Source: an uncultured Flavobacteriales bacterium (GTDB lineage: Bacteria; Bacteroidota; Bacteroidia; Flavobacteriales; Crocinitomicaceae). Taken from it: DNA of 9,671 nucleotides. A model generated the notes under the pieces. The model saw only the letters and a program-made list of their open reading frames with translations, was not told where the DNA came from and ran no database searches. Of the stretch, positions 1 to 6,195 are shown one piece after another. The stretch covers positions 1-9,671 of the forward strand of contig CAMLET010000084.1 of the NCBI GenBank assembly GCA_946479125.1, in the 5' to 3' direction. The stretch's first letter is position 1. Each line of letters opens with the position of its first letter. Both the position numbers and the translations under genes were made by a program.

Positions 1-338
1 CGGAAGAAACCATCAATATTGTGATTTACTTTCCAATGCTAGCATTACCGATAACCGGAATCTGGTGTTTGTTCGAGGGCGTTTTCCCAAATGGAATTGA
101 GTGGTTACTTCTTCTACTGATTGGGATATTCACACAAATTGCTCAAGTATTGATGACACGGGCTTTTCTGGCAACGAACGCCTCAGTCATTGCGCCTTTT
201 CAATATTTAGGAGCGATATATGCACTGACTTTTGGATGGATTGTTTTTGGAGAACATTTAGAAATCATTCACCTGATTGGAATTTCATTGGTTATTGTGG
301 GAGTTGGTGTTGGAGCAGTTGTTGCTGGAAAGAAATAA
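1..338 (+). CDS. EamA/DMT-family transporter, C-terminal part (cut by window start)
   Basis: The reading frame is open from base 3 to the stop at 336-338, so about 111 C-terminal residues are visible and the true start lies to the left of the window. The peptide is almost wholly hydrophobic, with about four membrane segments. It has the late-EamA pattern: a helix ending in QVLMTRAFLATNASVIAPF, a glycine-rich helix, the conserved FGWIVFGEHL segment, then a final helix IGISLVIVGVGVGAVV and a short basic tail (AGKK). Family knowledge: EamA proteins are inner-membrane drug/metabolite transporters of ten helices built from two five-helix repeats, and this would be the second repeat. The substrate cannot be read from the sequence. 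The gene converges on the barrel gene that ends at 473. Confidence 0.85.
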   Translation, partial: EETINIVIYFPMLALPITGIWCLFEGVFPNGIEWLLLLLIGIFTQIAQVLMTRAFLATNASVIAPFQYLGAIYALTFGWIVFGEHLEIIHLIGISLVIVGVGVGAVVAGKK

Positions 339-465
339 CTTCGATTCTCGACTACGCTCGATAACCGAAGCTCAGTTACCTGACATTCTCTTTATTAATA
401 TAATTGTCACTTGGCGCAGTATTACAAATCCTTCACTGTAACTGGGTTGTGCTGGAAAGAAATAA
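323..465. repeat. 16-bp exact direct repeat of the transporter gene's 3' end
   Basis: The 16 bases TGCTGGAAAGAAATAA at 323-338, which encode the last residues (AGKK) and stop of the transporter, recur exactly at 450-465. The second copy also reads AGKK-stop in its own frame. The 111 bp between the copies include a hairpin (339-370). The arrangement looks like a short insertion or local duplication that copied the gene's end. It may instead be a remnant of an older gene terminus displaced by inserted sequence. Confidence 0.6.
339..370. repeat. REP-like imperfect palindrome between convergent genes
   Basis: Two 13-base arms (339-351 and 358-370) match as inverted repeats at 11 of 13 positions around a 6-base loop, and begin and end with CTTCG/CGAAG. 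It starts at the base after the transporter stop and lies between convergent genes. No good T-tract follows on either strand, so a terminator role is uncertain. Similar CTTCG...CGAAG palindromes recur between genes in many Bacteroidota, as far as I recall. Confidence 0.5.
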
Positions 466-472
466 AAGCTTT

Positions 473-1189
473 CTAAAACGAGACATGATAACTCAGATTC
501 AAACCACCACTAAAAAGTGTCGCTGAAATTGGTGCGTCAAGGATTTTTGTCAGACCATAACGAAAAGTCGGCTCTAAACGCAAAGTGTTAAATTCGTTCA
601 TTTGATAACTGATTCCAGCACTGATTGTTGCGGTTAGATTCACTTTCTTGAAATCGTAACCAGGCGAATTGGTAAAATACTCACGGTGATCTTGAAAGTA
701 AAGGACTGTTCTGTCCGTTTCTCCAATAAAGAAATTAGCAACAACTCCTGCTGCTCCCACAAAACGAATTTTCTTACTTCCGAATGATAGGTTAATGCTA
801 ACAGGAACATCGAAATATTGCATGTTGTAAAGTGTTTTGAGCTTCACAATTTCGGTTTGCTCACCACTTGAAAAAGTCAAGTTATCGATTTCCATTTTAT
901 AGCCTTTATTTGAATACAGAAAGCCGAATCCAAGCGCTATTTGGTTATTGAAATTGTAAAAGGCATTCACACCCGTTGTGTAGCTGTACTTGGGGGTTTC
1001 ATCTTTGTTTCGCTCATCAATAATACTCCCTAGTGCGCCATTCGTATCGTATAACTTTCGATAACAATAATCTCCAGAAAAACTATACCCGAATTGCCAG
1101 TTTTTAAGAACATTTGAAGAGTCAAGCTCTTCTTGAGCACTGGAACCGAAGAGGATAAAAAATGAAGTGGACAGCAGTAAGTATTTCAT
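473..1189 (-). CDS. Outer-membrane beta-barrel protein (PorT-like)
   Basis: The 238-residue product opens with a clear Sec signal peptide (residues 1-19, MKYLLLSTSFFILFGSSAQ). It continues with alternating amphipathic strands typical of Bacteroidota small barrels: YSFSGDYCYRKLY, YSYTTGVNAFYNFNNQIALGFGFLYSNKG, YFDVPVSINLSFG, KIRFVGAAGVVANFF, ATISAGISYQMN, LRLEPTFRYGL. It ends in a barrel-like strand with a terminal phenylalanine (GGLNLSYHVSF). Family knowledge: PorT/OMP_b-brl_2 proteins are about 200-250 aa eight-stranded barrels inserted by the BAM complex, mostly of unknown individual function. It is the last gene of the minus-strand cluster, 36 bp downstream of the Coq4-like gene. True PorT orthology (type IX secretion) is not implied. 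Confidence 0.8.
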   Translation of the reverse strand: MKYLLLSTSFFILFGSSAQEELDSSNVLKNWQFGYSFSGDYCYRKLYDTNGALGSIIDERNKDETPKYSYTTGVNAFYNFNNQIALGFGFLYSNKGYKMEIDNLTFSSGEQTEIVKLKTLYNMQYFDVPVSINLSFGSKKIRFVGAAGVVANFFIGETDRTVLYFQDHREYFTNSPGYDFKKVNLTATISAGISYQMNEFNTLRLEPTFRYGLTKILDAPISATLFSGGLNLSYHVSF

Positions 1190-1225
1190 TTGGCTATTTT
1201 GATTTCTACCGAACGTAAAACTCGC

Positions 1226-1720
1226 TTATAAATTGTATTTATGGATTATAACAGAGGTTTGTAAACCTAAACAGCTCTCTAACTCCAAAGCTAAAATTGA
1301 AGGCCCCAATTTTCCTCTCTTATATTCTGTGTACAACGTTTCCCATGAGCTTGGAAGAATCACTGCAGAAAGAAGAAACAGGACACAGAACACACTTCTA
1401 TTCCCATTTCCTAAAAGATATGCCTGCATTCGCAATTCGTCCAAAGACGACATTCCATAACCTAAAACAAGATGTTTCAAGTCGTGATTCTGAAATACCG
1501 GAATAAAATCCACATTTTCCTGAACAAGTATGTTCGCATAATCCTTTCCAATTGATCCTTCTGGACAACTATTCATCTCTTCGAGCTTCTGTTGTAAGAA
1601 TTTCTTCCCATAAAAAAGCTGCAGTGGTTTTATCACTAAACAGATCTTAAGTGACTCTATAATCTTCTCTGCTAAAACAGTTCTGAACAATTTATTTTGG
1701 GAGGTGATTGCAATTTCCAT
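1226..1720 (-). CDS. Coq4-like protein with intact HDxxHx11E motif
   Basis: The 164-residue protein has no signal peptide. The centre carries CPEGSIGKDYANIL (residues 52-65), then HDLKHLVLGYGMSSLDE (79-95), an exact HDxxH-x11-E motif with H79, D80, H83 and E95, followed by RMQAYLLGNGNRS (97-109) and a hydrophobic helix (110-122). This order matches the Coq4 family: a PxGSLG turn, the metal-binding HDxxHx11E, then a hydrophobic helix. Coq4 in proteobacteria and mitochondria helps ubiquinone synthesis. It is shorter than mitochondrial Coq4, as expected for bacterial relatives. Bacteroidota generally make menaquinone, so its substrate here is unknown. It lies between the acidic 131-aa gene (44 bp) and the barrel gene (36 bp), probably cotranscribed. 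The family call rests on motif reading, not on a profile search. Confidence 0.65.
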   Translation of the reverse strand: MEIAITSQNKLFRTVLAEKIIESLKICLVIKPLQLFYGKKFLQQKLEEMNSCPEGSIGKDYANILVQENVDFIPVFQNHDLKHLVLGYGMSSLDELRMQAYLLGNGNRSVFCVLFLLSAVILPSSWETLYTEYKRGKLGPSILALELESCLGLQTSVIIHKYNL

Positions 1721-1764
1721 GATTATCGATTTGATGAGTTATCTCCAAAATAATTATTCCAGTT

Positions 1765-2160
1765 TTAACGAGCTTTATACTTTTTTATTTCTTCCCGGAT
1801 TTCAAATGCTAAAGAACGAGCCTTTTTCCAATCTTCATCATTTTGAATGACTTCAACGGTTCGCTCTTTTTTGAAAAGCTCAATGGTTTTCTCTCGCAAA
1901 TCCAAAATACGCTCTTTCAATTCAGCTGGAATCAAACCTTTTTCAATCAACCTGTTTATCGAATTAGAATGCAAAAACGAAAATGCATCTCCATCAAGTT
2001 CTTCGAATATAATTCCAAGAAGTTCTTCTTCCGGCAATTCAAGATTCTTTTCATCATACCAGCCCAGTGTCATAATCACCAAATCAAAAGACTCATCAAC
2101 AGAAAGTTCATATTCTGAATGATTGGTTTCTGGCTTATTTCTTTTGAAAAATGAGAACAT
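1765..2160 (-). CDS. Hypothetical acidic cytoplasmic protein, 131 aa
   Basis: I do not recognise this family. The product has a short basic start (MFSFFKRNK), an acidic, mostly helical middle (SVDESFDLVIMTLGWYDE, then LPEEELLGIIFEELDGDAF) and a C-terminal half rich in alternating K/E/R helices that could form a coiled coil (residues 80-130). There is no signal peptide, membrane segment or catalytic motif. The start lies 10 bp after the stop of the DUF4180 gene, so the two are very likely translated from one mRNA. The small acidic helical build resembles some immunity or adaptor proteins, but nothing in the sequence establishes that. Confidence 0.7.
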   Translation of the reverse strand: MFSFFKRNKPETNHSEYELSVDESFDLVIMTLGWYDEKNLELPEEELLGIIFEELDGDAFSFLHSNSINRLIEKGLIPAELKERILDLREKTIELFKKERTVEVIQNDEDWKKARSLAFEIREEIKKYKAR

Positions 2161-2170
2161 ACTTTCTGAT

Positions 2171-2536
2171 TTAGATTGAAAAATAACTCAACGCATCAGC
2201 AATTGATTCTGAAAAATGAACGAGTTTACCTTTATTGCTCTCCCGAATGAAATCGGTCAAACTCTTCGAAGAAACAGAAGTAAATTCTCCAATGATAAAC
2301 AAACGCATTCGGTAATTGGAAAATTTCTGGAGGATCTCGCCAGCCATTCCGGTTTTCAAATCGAAGAAATCGGGTACAATATTTTGCTGATGAAGAACAA
2401 TCACATCGAAACCAGAGTAATAAAGATCTCCAAGAAGTTGTAACGCGTCATCGCTTGTATTAACCAAAATCTCATCGGTCATTACTTCAGCAATTTTGAC
2501 AGAAGCTATTTCGTGTTCCTGAATAGTGTAGTTCAT
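2171..2536 (-). CDS. DUF4180 domain-containing protein
   Basis: The 121 residues match the DUF4180 pattern along their whole length: SDDALQLLGDLYYSGFDVIVLHQQNI (residues 28-53), the most conserved block PDFFDLKTGMAGEILQKFSNY (55-75), RMRLFIIGEF (76-85), and SKSLTDFIRESNKG (90-103). This is the usual size for the family. DUF4180 proteins are small cytoplasmic proteins of unknown biochemistry that occur as single-domain genes in Bacteroidota, Firmicutes and others. The gene sits 12 bp downstream of the MORN-repeat gene and 10 bp upstream of the acidic protein gene, inside the presumed operon. The family assignment comes from remembered consensus. Confidence 0.85.
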   Translation of the reverse strand: MNYTIQEHEIASVKIAEVMTDEILVNTSDDALQLLGDLYYSGFDVIVLHQQNIVPDFFDLKTGMAGEILQKFSNYRMRLFIIGEFTSVSSKSLTDFIRESNKGKLVHFSESIADALSYFSI

Positions 2537-2548
2537 TCGTTCTTATTA

Positions 2549-3556
2549 CTAAAAATCAAGGATCAAATCCATATCAACGTAAGTCCCAACTGCTTCGTTG
2601 GAAAATGTTGCAGGGGGCCATCGTTTGATTTTCGCAATGCTTTTCTCAATTTGAGCCATAATATAATCATCAACGTAAAGTACTTCCTCTAGATTTATAT
2701 TCCCCTCACTGGTAATCACAAGAGAAATCACCGCCAATCCTTTCGCACAATTGCTTCCCTTATTTAGTTTCAGATGCTTTAATATCTCACGTTTCAAAAG
2801 AAGCATATTGTTTGCGTACGCTTCCTGATCTTTAAAAATACTTGCCGGATAGTTCCCATTCATCATGGTATCCGCATACACCATTACTTCATCCAGATGT
2901 TCCGTAGAAGTATAGAACCTATTGAAATCTACCGGGACCTCATTCCCCGATTCATCGAAGAACTTTTCACTCAGTAGCTTTGTCCTTTGATGGTCCACCA
3001 AACTGTCAGGCATTGAAAAGTTCAAGACACTTGAGATCTGTCCGTTCTGAAAATACTCCACACACTCACCCACAGAAATGGCATATGAAAACGTTTTATA
3101 GTGCGACTCTATTTTCCCATTGGCGTAATAAGTTTTTCTTTCCGAGAACGTTAACGATTGATATTCGTGTTCTTTTCTTACATTACCGTTTTCATAGAAC
3201 ACTGTCTGCTTACTATAGAAATACGGCGGATCATGGGAGTGTTTTTGTTTATCGATTGATTTTAATTTTCCCGATCTGTAATAACAAAGAATATGAATGG
3301 TATCATTCGCTTTCCATTCCTTACGAAGAACTTTATTATCAAGAGGATCAATATAAGTTAAGCAATACTCCACTTTCGATTGTAAGCCTCCTTTTTCAAA
3401 AACAGTATAAGAGGTATCAATATTCACATAGCTACAGTTTCTGTATTCCACATCTACACGTCTGTAGCAATTGTCCTTGGTAAGATAAATGGTATCACAG
3501 TTTTGCGCGGTGGAAAATATCGGGAAAAGCAAAACCAGCAACAAAAGGTGTTTCAT
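2549..3556 (-). CDS. Exported MORN/YwqK-type repeat protein with TonB-C-like end
   Basis: The 335-residue product has a signal peptide with probable cleavage at STAQ|N (residue 18) and a Cys-rich N-terminal domain. A run of YwqK/MORN_2-type repeats follows: YRSGKLKS (93-100), YENGNVRKEHEY (121-132), YANGKIESHYK (144-154), YFQNGQISSVLNF (168-180) and FDESGNEV (200-207). The C-terminal part (about 267-335) reads GLAVISLVITSEGNI, then a helix, then RWPPATFSN (312-320) and a final strand, matching the TonB C-terminal fold as used in many Bacteroidota periplasmic proteins. Likely periplasmic or surface-exposed. It is the first gene of the five-gene cluster, 112 bp from the DUF4403 gene upstream. 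Automated annotation often calls such repeats 'toxin-antitoxin YwqK antitoxin'; nothing here supports a toxin partner. Confidence 0.75.
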   Translation of the reverse strand: MKHLLLLVLLFPIFSTAQNCDTIYLTKDNCYRRVDVEYRNCSYVNIDTSYTVFEKGGLQSKVEYCLTYIDPLDNKVLRKEWKANDTIHILCYYRSGKLKSIDKQKHSHDPPYFYSKQTVFYENGNVRKEHEYQSLTFSERKTYYANGKIESHYKTFSYAISVGECVEYFQNGQISSVLNFSMPDSLVDHQRTKLLSEKFFDESGNEVPVDFNRFYTSTEHLDEVMVYADTMMNGNYPASIFKDQEAYANNMLLLKREILKHLKLNKGSNCAKGLAVISLVITSEGNINLEEVLYVDDYIMAQIEKSIAKIKRWPPATFSNEAVGTYVDMDLILDF

Positions 3557-3668
3557 GAATGAAATTCTATTTAATCAAAAGTTGATGGGATGAAGGTAAT
3601 GTAAAATTGTTGGACGGAATAAACTCCATACAAACTGGAATCAAATTTTTAATAACGTTATCCGTTAA

Positions 3669-5117
3669 TTACTTCGGGGGCAAGCCACGGAAACTTTCTT
3701 TTTTTAATGAAACATCAAAATCACCACTCCCAGAAATCAACAACTGAATGTTGTCTTTCCCCAGTTTAACTTCCAGATCTTCTATTACAATTCCCATTAC
3801 ACCAATGTCAGCCTTTTTTGCCAATTTGCTTTTGCTCAACGCTTTCTCGCTGAATTCAGGAATTGATTCGAGTAGTTCTCTAACGTCGATCGTAGTATAT
3901 TGTTTAACGAGGTTTGTCATTTGCTCATGCAACAAGTCCGTCACAGAGCCCAAAAATTGGTCATCCAGTTTGTTTTCGAAAGAAACTTTCCGAATTGCGA
4001 TTTGCTGGTCATCAGCAGAAAACTCTGGAAAACCTCGCATTAACAGTGTTCCACGTACTGTCCCACCATGTTTCACTTTCACATAAATGTTTTTTTTGCC
4101 ACTTAAAATTTCCACTTTTTTGATTAACAAATCGAGACCTTTAGCACTGAAGCGTTTACCTTGCAACTCTCGTCTTGCGATTTCATTCAACTTTTTTAGA
4201 GGAAAAAGACAGTGTACATGAATTTTACTTGACGCTGTAGTTTCTTTTTTAGAAATAAGTGAGATTGTTTTCGGAAATTTCACTTTTTGTATGGTTGCCG
4301 TATCTTCTCCAAATCGGAGGTAAACTTTTGCGGTAACAATCAAATCCAGTTTTAACGAATCACTAAGGCTTTTGTCTACATAAACCCCCAATGCTTTGGG
4401 TTGAATCCGTACAAAAAGGTCCTTTTGTTTTTTGGTTGCCTTGATTGAATATTGAATTCTATTCCAAATTTTAACCGTTTGTTTTTTGATGTTGATCTTT
4501 TTCGACATCAAACTATCTAGTTTATGCGTTATCTCTGGTGATTTTTCTTCTAGTAATCCATTTATTTTTTCTTTCAGATTAATATCGAAACCCAACAACT
4601 TTACATTTGGTTCTTCAACCCATATAACTTCTTTCAGTCTACTTTTGGTTTTCAATTTCATGTTGCGGGTTACTCCAAAAGAAGATTCCAAAGAGGCATC
4701 AATAAGAAAGTTGAGCGGTTCTTCTTTGAATAACAGAACATTTTTCTTTCCAATAACACGTTTAATGATTTGTACTTCAACTTTCAAAGGAACAGAAGAT
4801 TGAAAGCAACCATTTCGAAGTTTAATATCGATATCTCCAAGACGTGTAATTTTCAATATCAGTGTATCATTCTGGTTTTTCATTGGAAAACGGCTATCCA
4901 CCAAAACCCTTTTTATTTTCCTATTGGCCAATTTCTCAATATCATTCATTGAAATAAGCAAGGGGAAATTGAACTTCGTTATTTCTGGTTCATAAACTGT
5001 TTCACTCGTATTTTTGGTCACTTTCAGCTTTTTATGACGTGCAACCAAAACTATAGTCAGAACGCTCAATAACACGAGCACAACAAAAGCCAATAATATC
5101 TTAAGAAAACGTTTCAT
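3669..5117 (-). CDS. DUF4403 family protein, membrane-anchored
   Basis: The 482-residue product starts with a basic cap and one long hydrophobic helix (about residues 4-26, ILLAFVVLVLLSVLTIVLVA), read as an uncleaved N-terminal anchor. After it comes the DUF4403 layout: FNFPLLISMNDIEKLANRKIKR (49-70), a 'TLILKITRLGDIDIKLRNG' strand pair, and several later beta-rich blocks with the repeated pattern of a target strand followed by charged helix. The C-terminal half repeats a similar 'FPLKKLNEIARRELQGKRF' element, consistent with the internal duplication in this family. Length fits the usual 450-500 aa. DUF4403 proteins are common in Bacteroidota and of unknown function; their strand pattern resembles lipid-binding tubular proteins, which is an inference. 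It is the first gene of the minus-strand block, and its upstream region (5118-5193) is plain AT-rich DNA. Confidence 0.8.
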   Translation of the reverse strand: MKRFLKILLAFVVLVLLSVLTIVLVARHKKLKVTKNTSETVYEPEITKFNFPLLISMNDIEKLANRKIKRVLVDSRFPMKNQNDTLILKITRLGDIDIKLRNGCFQSSVPLKVEVQIIKRVIGKKNVLLFKEEPLNFLIDASLESSFGVTRNMKLKTKSRLKEVIWVEEPNVKLLGFDINLKEKINGLLEEKSPEITHKLDSLMSKKINIKKQTVKIWNRIQYSIKATKKQKDLFVRIQPKALGVYVDKSLSDSLKLDLIVTAKVYLRFGEDTATIQKVKFPKTISLISKKETTASSKIHVHCLFPLKKLNEIARRELQGKRFSAKGLDLLIKKVEILSGKKNIYVKVKHGGTVRGTLLMRGFPEFSADDQQIAIRKVSFENKLDDQFLGSVTDLLHEQMTNLVKQYTTIDVRELLESIPEFSEKALSKSKLAKKADIGVMGIVIEDLEVKLGKDNIQLLISGSGDFDVSLKKESFRGLPPK

Positions 5118-5193
5118 AGCTTGCGGCTGTTACAATATAAAGCCTGCTGATTTTACTTTGAAGATAGCTGAAATAAAGAACTATACAAAACAG

Positions 5194-5231
5194 AAAAGCC
5201 TCACAAACTTGCAAAGTTTTGGGGTGGAGGA
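5194..5231 (-). repeat. Degenerate copy of the tRNA-end/terminator sequence, left flank of GIY-YIG gene
   Basis: The segment opens with AAAAGCCTCACA, identical to the terminator part of the 129-bp repeats (for example from 5896). It continues with a recognisable but diverged copy that ends in GGGGTGGA against GTGGGGAA in the repeats. It lies just downstream of the GIY-YIG stop codon. The internal AAACTT/AAGTTT pairing could still form a weak hairpin in the minus-strand transcript. Confidence 0.5.
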
Positions 5232-5238
5232 AAATCTG

Positions 5239-5487
5239 CTAAATAATTCCGTTTTTTCTTAAAAAATTCTTTCCTGCTGTTGATTTAAGATATTTCTCAC
5301 GTTTTCGCGCTTCAATAGCCTCACCTATTTCTTCAGCATAAATCAACTTCCAAGGCATAAAAGTTTTGGTGTAAGTTGACTTTCCCGCATTATGCTCTTT
5401 CAACCTTGCATGAACATCCATTGCCATTCCAACATAATAAGACTGATTCGATTCACTTTGGATGATATAGACGAAATATATTTTCAA
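5239..5487 (-). CDS. Small GIY-YIG nuclease (UvrC-N/URI-like)
   Basis: The 82-residue single-domain protein shows the family landmarks in order: a VYI strand replacing GIY (residues 6-8), YYVG (17-20) replacing YIG, the catalytic arginine in HARLKEHN (R28, with H32-N33), PWKLIYAE (45-52), and EARKREKYLKS (59-69) with the metal-binding glutamate E64. It closes with AGKNFLRKNG. This is the full length of stand-alone URI-like members. GIY-YIG domains cut one DNA strand with a single metal ion; cellular roles of these small versions are unknown. The gene is isolated, and degenerate tRNA-end sequences flank it on both sides (5194-5231 and 5553-5652). That suggests it travelled as a unit or inserted beside a tRNA. 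Start ATG at 5487 fits the domain's N-terminus. Confidence 0.9.
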   Translation of the reverse strand: MKIYFVYIIQSESNQSYYVGMAMDVHARLKEHNAGKSTYTKTFMPWKLIYAEEIGEAIEARKREKYLKSTAGKNFLRKNGII

Positions 5488-5683
5488 AATAGTAAGGATT
5501 AGATCATACTTGAATATAGGAAAAAAATAATCCTTTTGATAAACTCAGATTTTTCAACGGAATGATGGATTAGATTTAGCCAAGACACTAAGGGAAACGC
5601 AAATAACAATACTCTTATTCAGGTTGTCAACAGGAAGTTCATAAAACAAAATCTGTAAGGCTTTCGTGGGGAATGACGGATTC

Positions 5684-5712
5684 CCTGTCTGCCTGTCGTC
5701 AGAACAGGCAGG
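5684..5712. repeat. REP-like palindrome inserted in tRNA T-loop sequence, copy 1
   Basis: This 29-bp insert interrupts GGATTC|GAACCGCC, which is continuous at 5936-5949. It contains the stem CTGCCTGT (5689-5696) / ACAGGCAG (5704-5711) with a 7-base loop. It is far richer in GC than the surroundings. No obvious target-site duplication is visible; the insertion point is the middle of the palindrome TTCGAA. Confidence 0.75.
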
Positions 5713-5764
5713 GAACCGCCTAGACAATACTCTTAGCAGGATGTCGGCGGAAAGTTTGTGAAAC

Positions 5765-5793
5765 AAAAAAGCCTCACATCTCTGTAAGGCTTT
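5765..5793 (-). terminator. Rho-independent terminator inside repeat unit 1
   Basis: Same hairpin as at 5894-5922, one repeat period to the left. In minus-strand RNA it is AAAGCCT / AGGCUUU with an inner ACA/UGU pairing, then six U. Its only use now would be to stop readthrough from the right. Confidence 0.7.
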
Positions 5794-5812
5794 CGTGGGG
5801 AATGACGGATTC

Positions 5813-5841
5813 CCTGTCTGCCTGTCGTCAGAACAGGCAGG
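5813..5841. repeat. REP-like palindrome inserted in tRNA T-loop sequence, copy 2
   Basis: Identical to the insert at 5684-5712 and exactly 129 bp away, so it was copied as part of the tandem unit and was not inserted independently. Confidence 0.75.
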
Positions 5842-5893
5842 GAACCGCCTAGACAATACTCTTAGCAGGATGTCGGCGGAAAGTTTGTGAAAC

Positions 5894-5922
5894 AAAAAAG
5901 CCTCACATCTCTGTAAGGCTTT
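5894..5922 (-). terminator. Rho-independent terminator downstream of the tRNA-Val fragment
   Basis: In minus-strand RNA a 7-bp stem AAAGCCU/AGGCUUU (5916-5922 and 5897-5903) encloses a loop with a further ACA/UGU pairing. Six U (5894-5899) follow at once. It starts two bases after the tRNA discriminator base, the usual position of a tRNA terminator, so it was probably the original terminator of the tRNA-Val transcript. Confidence 0.8.
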
Positions 5923-5924
5923 CG

Positions 5925-5979
5925 TGGGGAATGACGGATTCGAACCGCCGACATCCTGCTTGTAAGGCATGTGCACTCA
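5925..5979 (-). pseudogene. tRNA-Val(UAC) 3' half, 5' half missing
   Basis: On the minus strand the sequence reads, in order, anticodon loop CTTACAA (5960-5966, anticodon TAC), stem GCAGG, variable ATGTC, T-arm GGCGG-TTCGAAT-CCGTC (one G-T pair), acceptor strand ATTCCCC (5926-5932) and discriminator A (5925). CCA is not encoded. Toward the 5' side, AGTGCACATGCC still resembles a D-arm/anticodon-stem junction but has an A-G mismatch in the anticodon stem. No GGGGAAT acceptor strand or D-stem partner is present upstream. It is therefore a broken tRNA or an attachment-site remnant, not a working gene. The anticodon call follows from the loop position. Confidence 0.8.
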
Positions 5980-6195
5980 CCTTCTACTTTGTAGATATAG
6001 CAATGAATGTAGACGTTTGTGTAAATTATTTGCAGGTAAATTGACAATAAAAAACTGGATTAATAAATACTTTTTTGAATTTTATTTAGCTTGTGCATGA
6101 AGCAGACAAACACAAATCCAATTTAACCAAAACTCAAGGAATTCAGAAAGTACAATTTACTCTTGAATCCCCTAAGCTTGGTCTTTTTGGCATTT

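Larger units (their letters stand above)
5553..5941. repeat. 129-bp tandem repeat array (two identical units plus diverged and partial copies)
   Basis: Two units, 5653-5781 and 5782-5910, are identical over 129 bp. A third starts at 5911 and matches for 31 bp, to 5941, before it continues as real tRNA sequence. To the left, 5553-5652 is a diverged copy: it keeps GGAATGATGGATT, CAATACTCTTA and the AAAACAAAATCTGTAAGG end, but lacks the inserted palindrome and most of the terminator. On the minus strand each full unit contains, in order, a rho-independent terminator, the tRNA acceptor and T-arm ending, a REP-like insert, and a 30-bp block with an inverted piece of the tRNA. Because 129 is a multiple of three, the array stays open in one frame, which makes a false 140-aa reading frame (5554-5976). 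Confidence 0.9.

Noticed and set aside
2549..3556. Toxin-antitoxin antitoxin (YwqK label)
   Set aside because: The MORN-like repeats trigger this name in automated annotation. The protein is exported, has a TonB-C-like end, and has no toxin partner beside it.
3653..3667. Hairpin TAACG-TTATC-CGTTA after the DUF4403 stop as a terminator
   Set aside because: Only a 5-bp AT-rich stem, and the bases after it on the minus strand (TTAAAAATTT) are not a proper T-tract. Probably chance.
5653..5941. Possible CRISPR array
   Set aside because: Units are 129 bp, identical throughout, with no alternation of short repeats and unique spacers, and no cas genes nearby.
5554..5976. 140-aa minus-strand reading frame with a 43-residue repeat
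   Set aside because: It is the translation of the 129-bp tandem repeats, terminators and tRNA 3' end. Openness follows from the unit being a multiple of three. The 'KQDVGGSNPSF' type peptide is the well-known false translation of tRNA 3' halves.
5925..5979. Functional tRNA-Val gene
   Set aside because: No 5' acceptor strand or complete D-arm exists upstream, and the anticodon stem has a mismatch.
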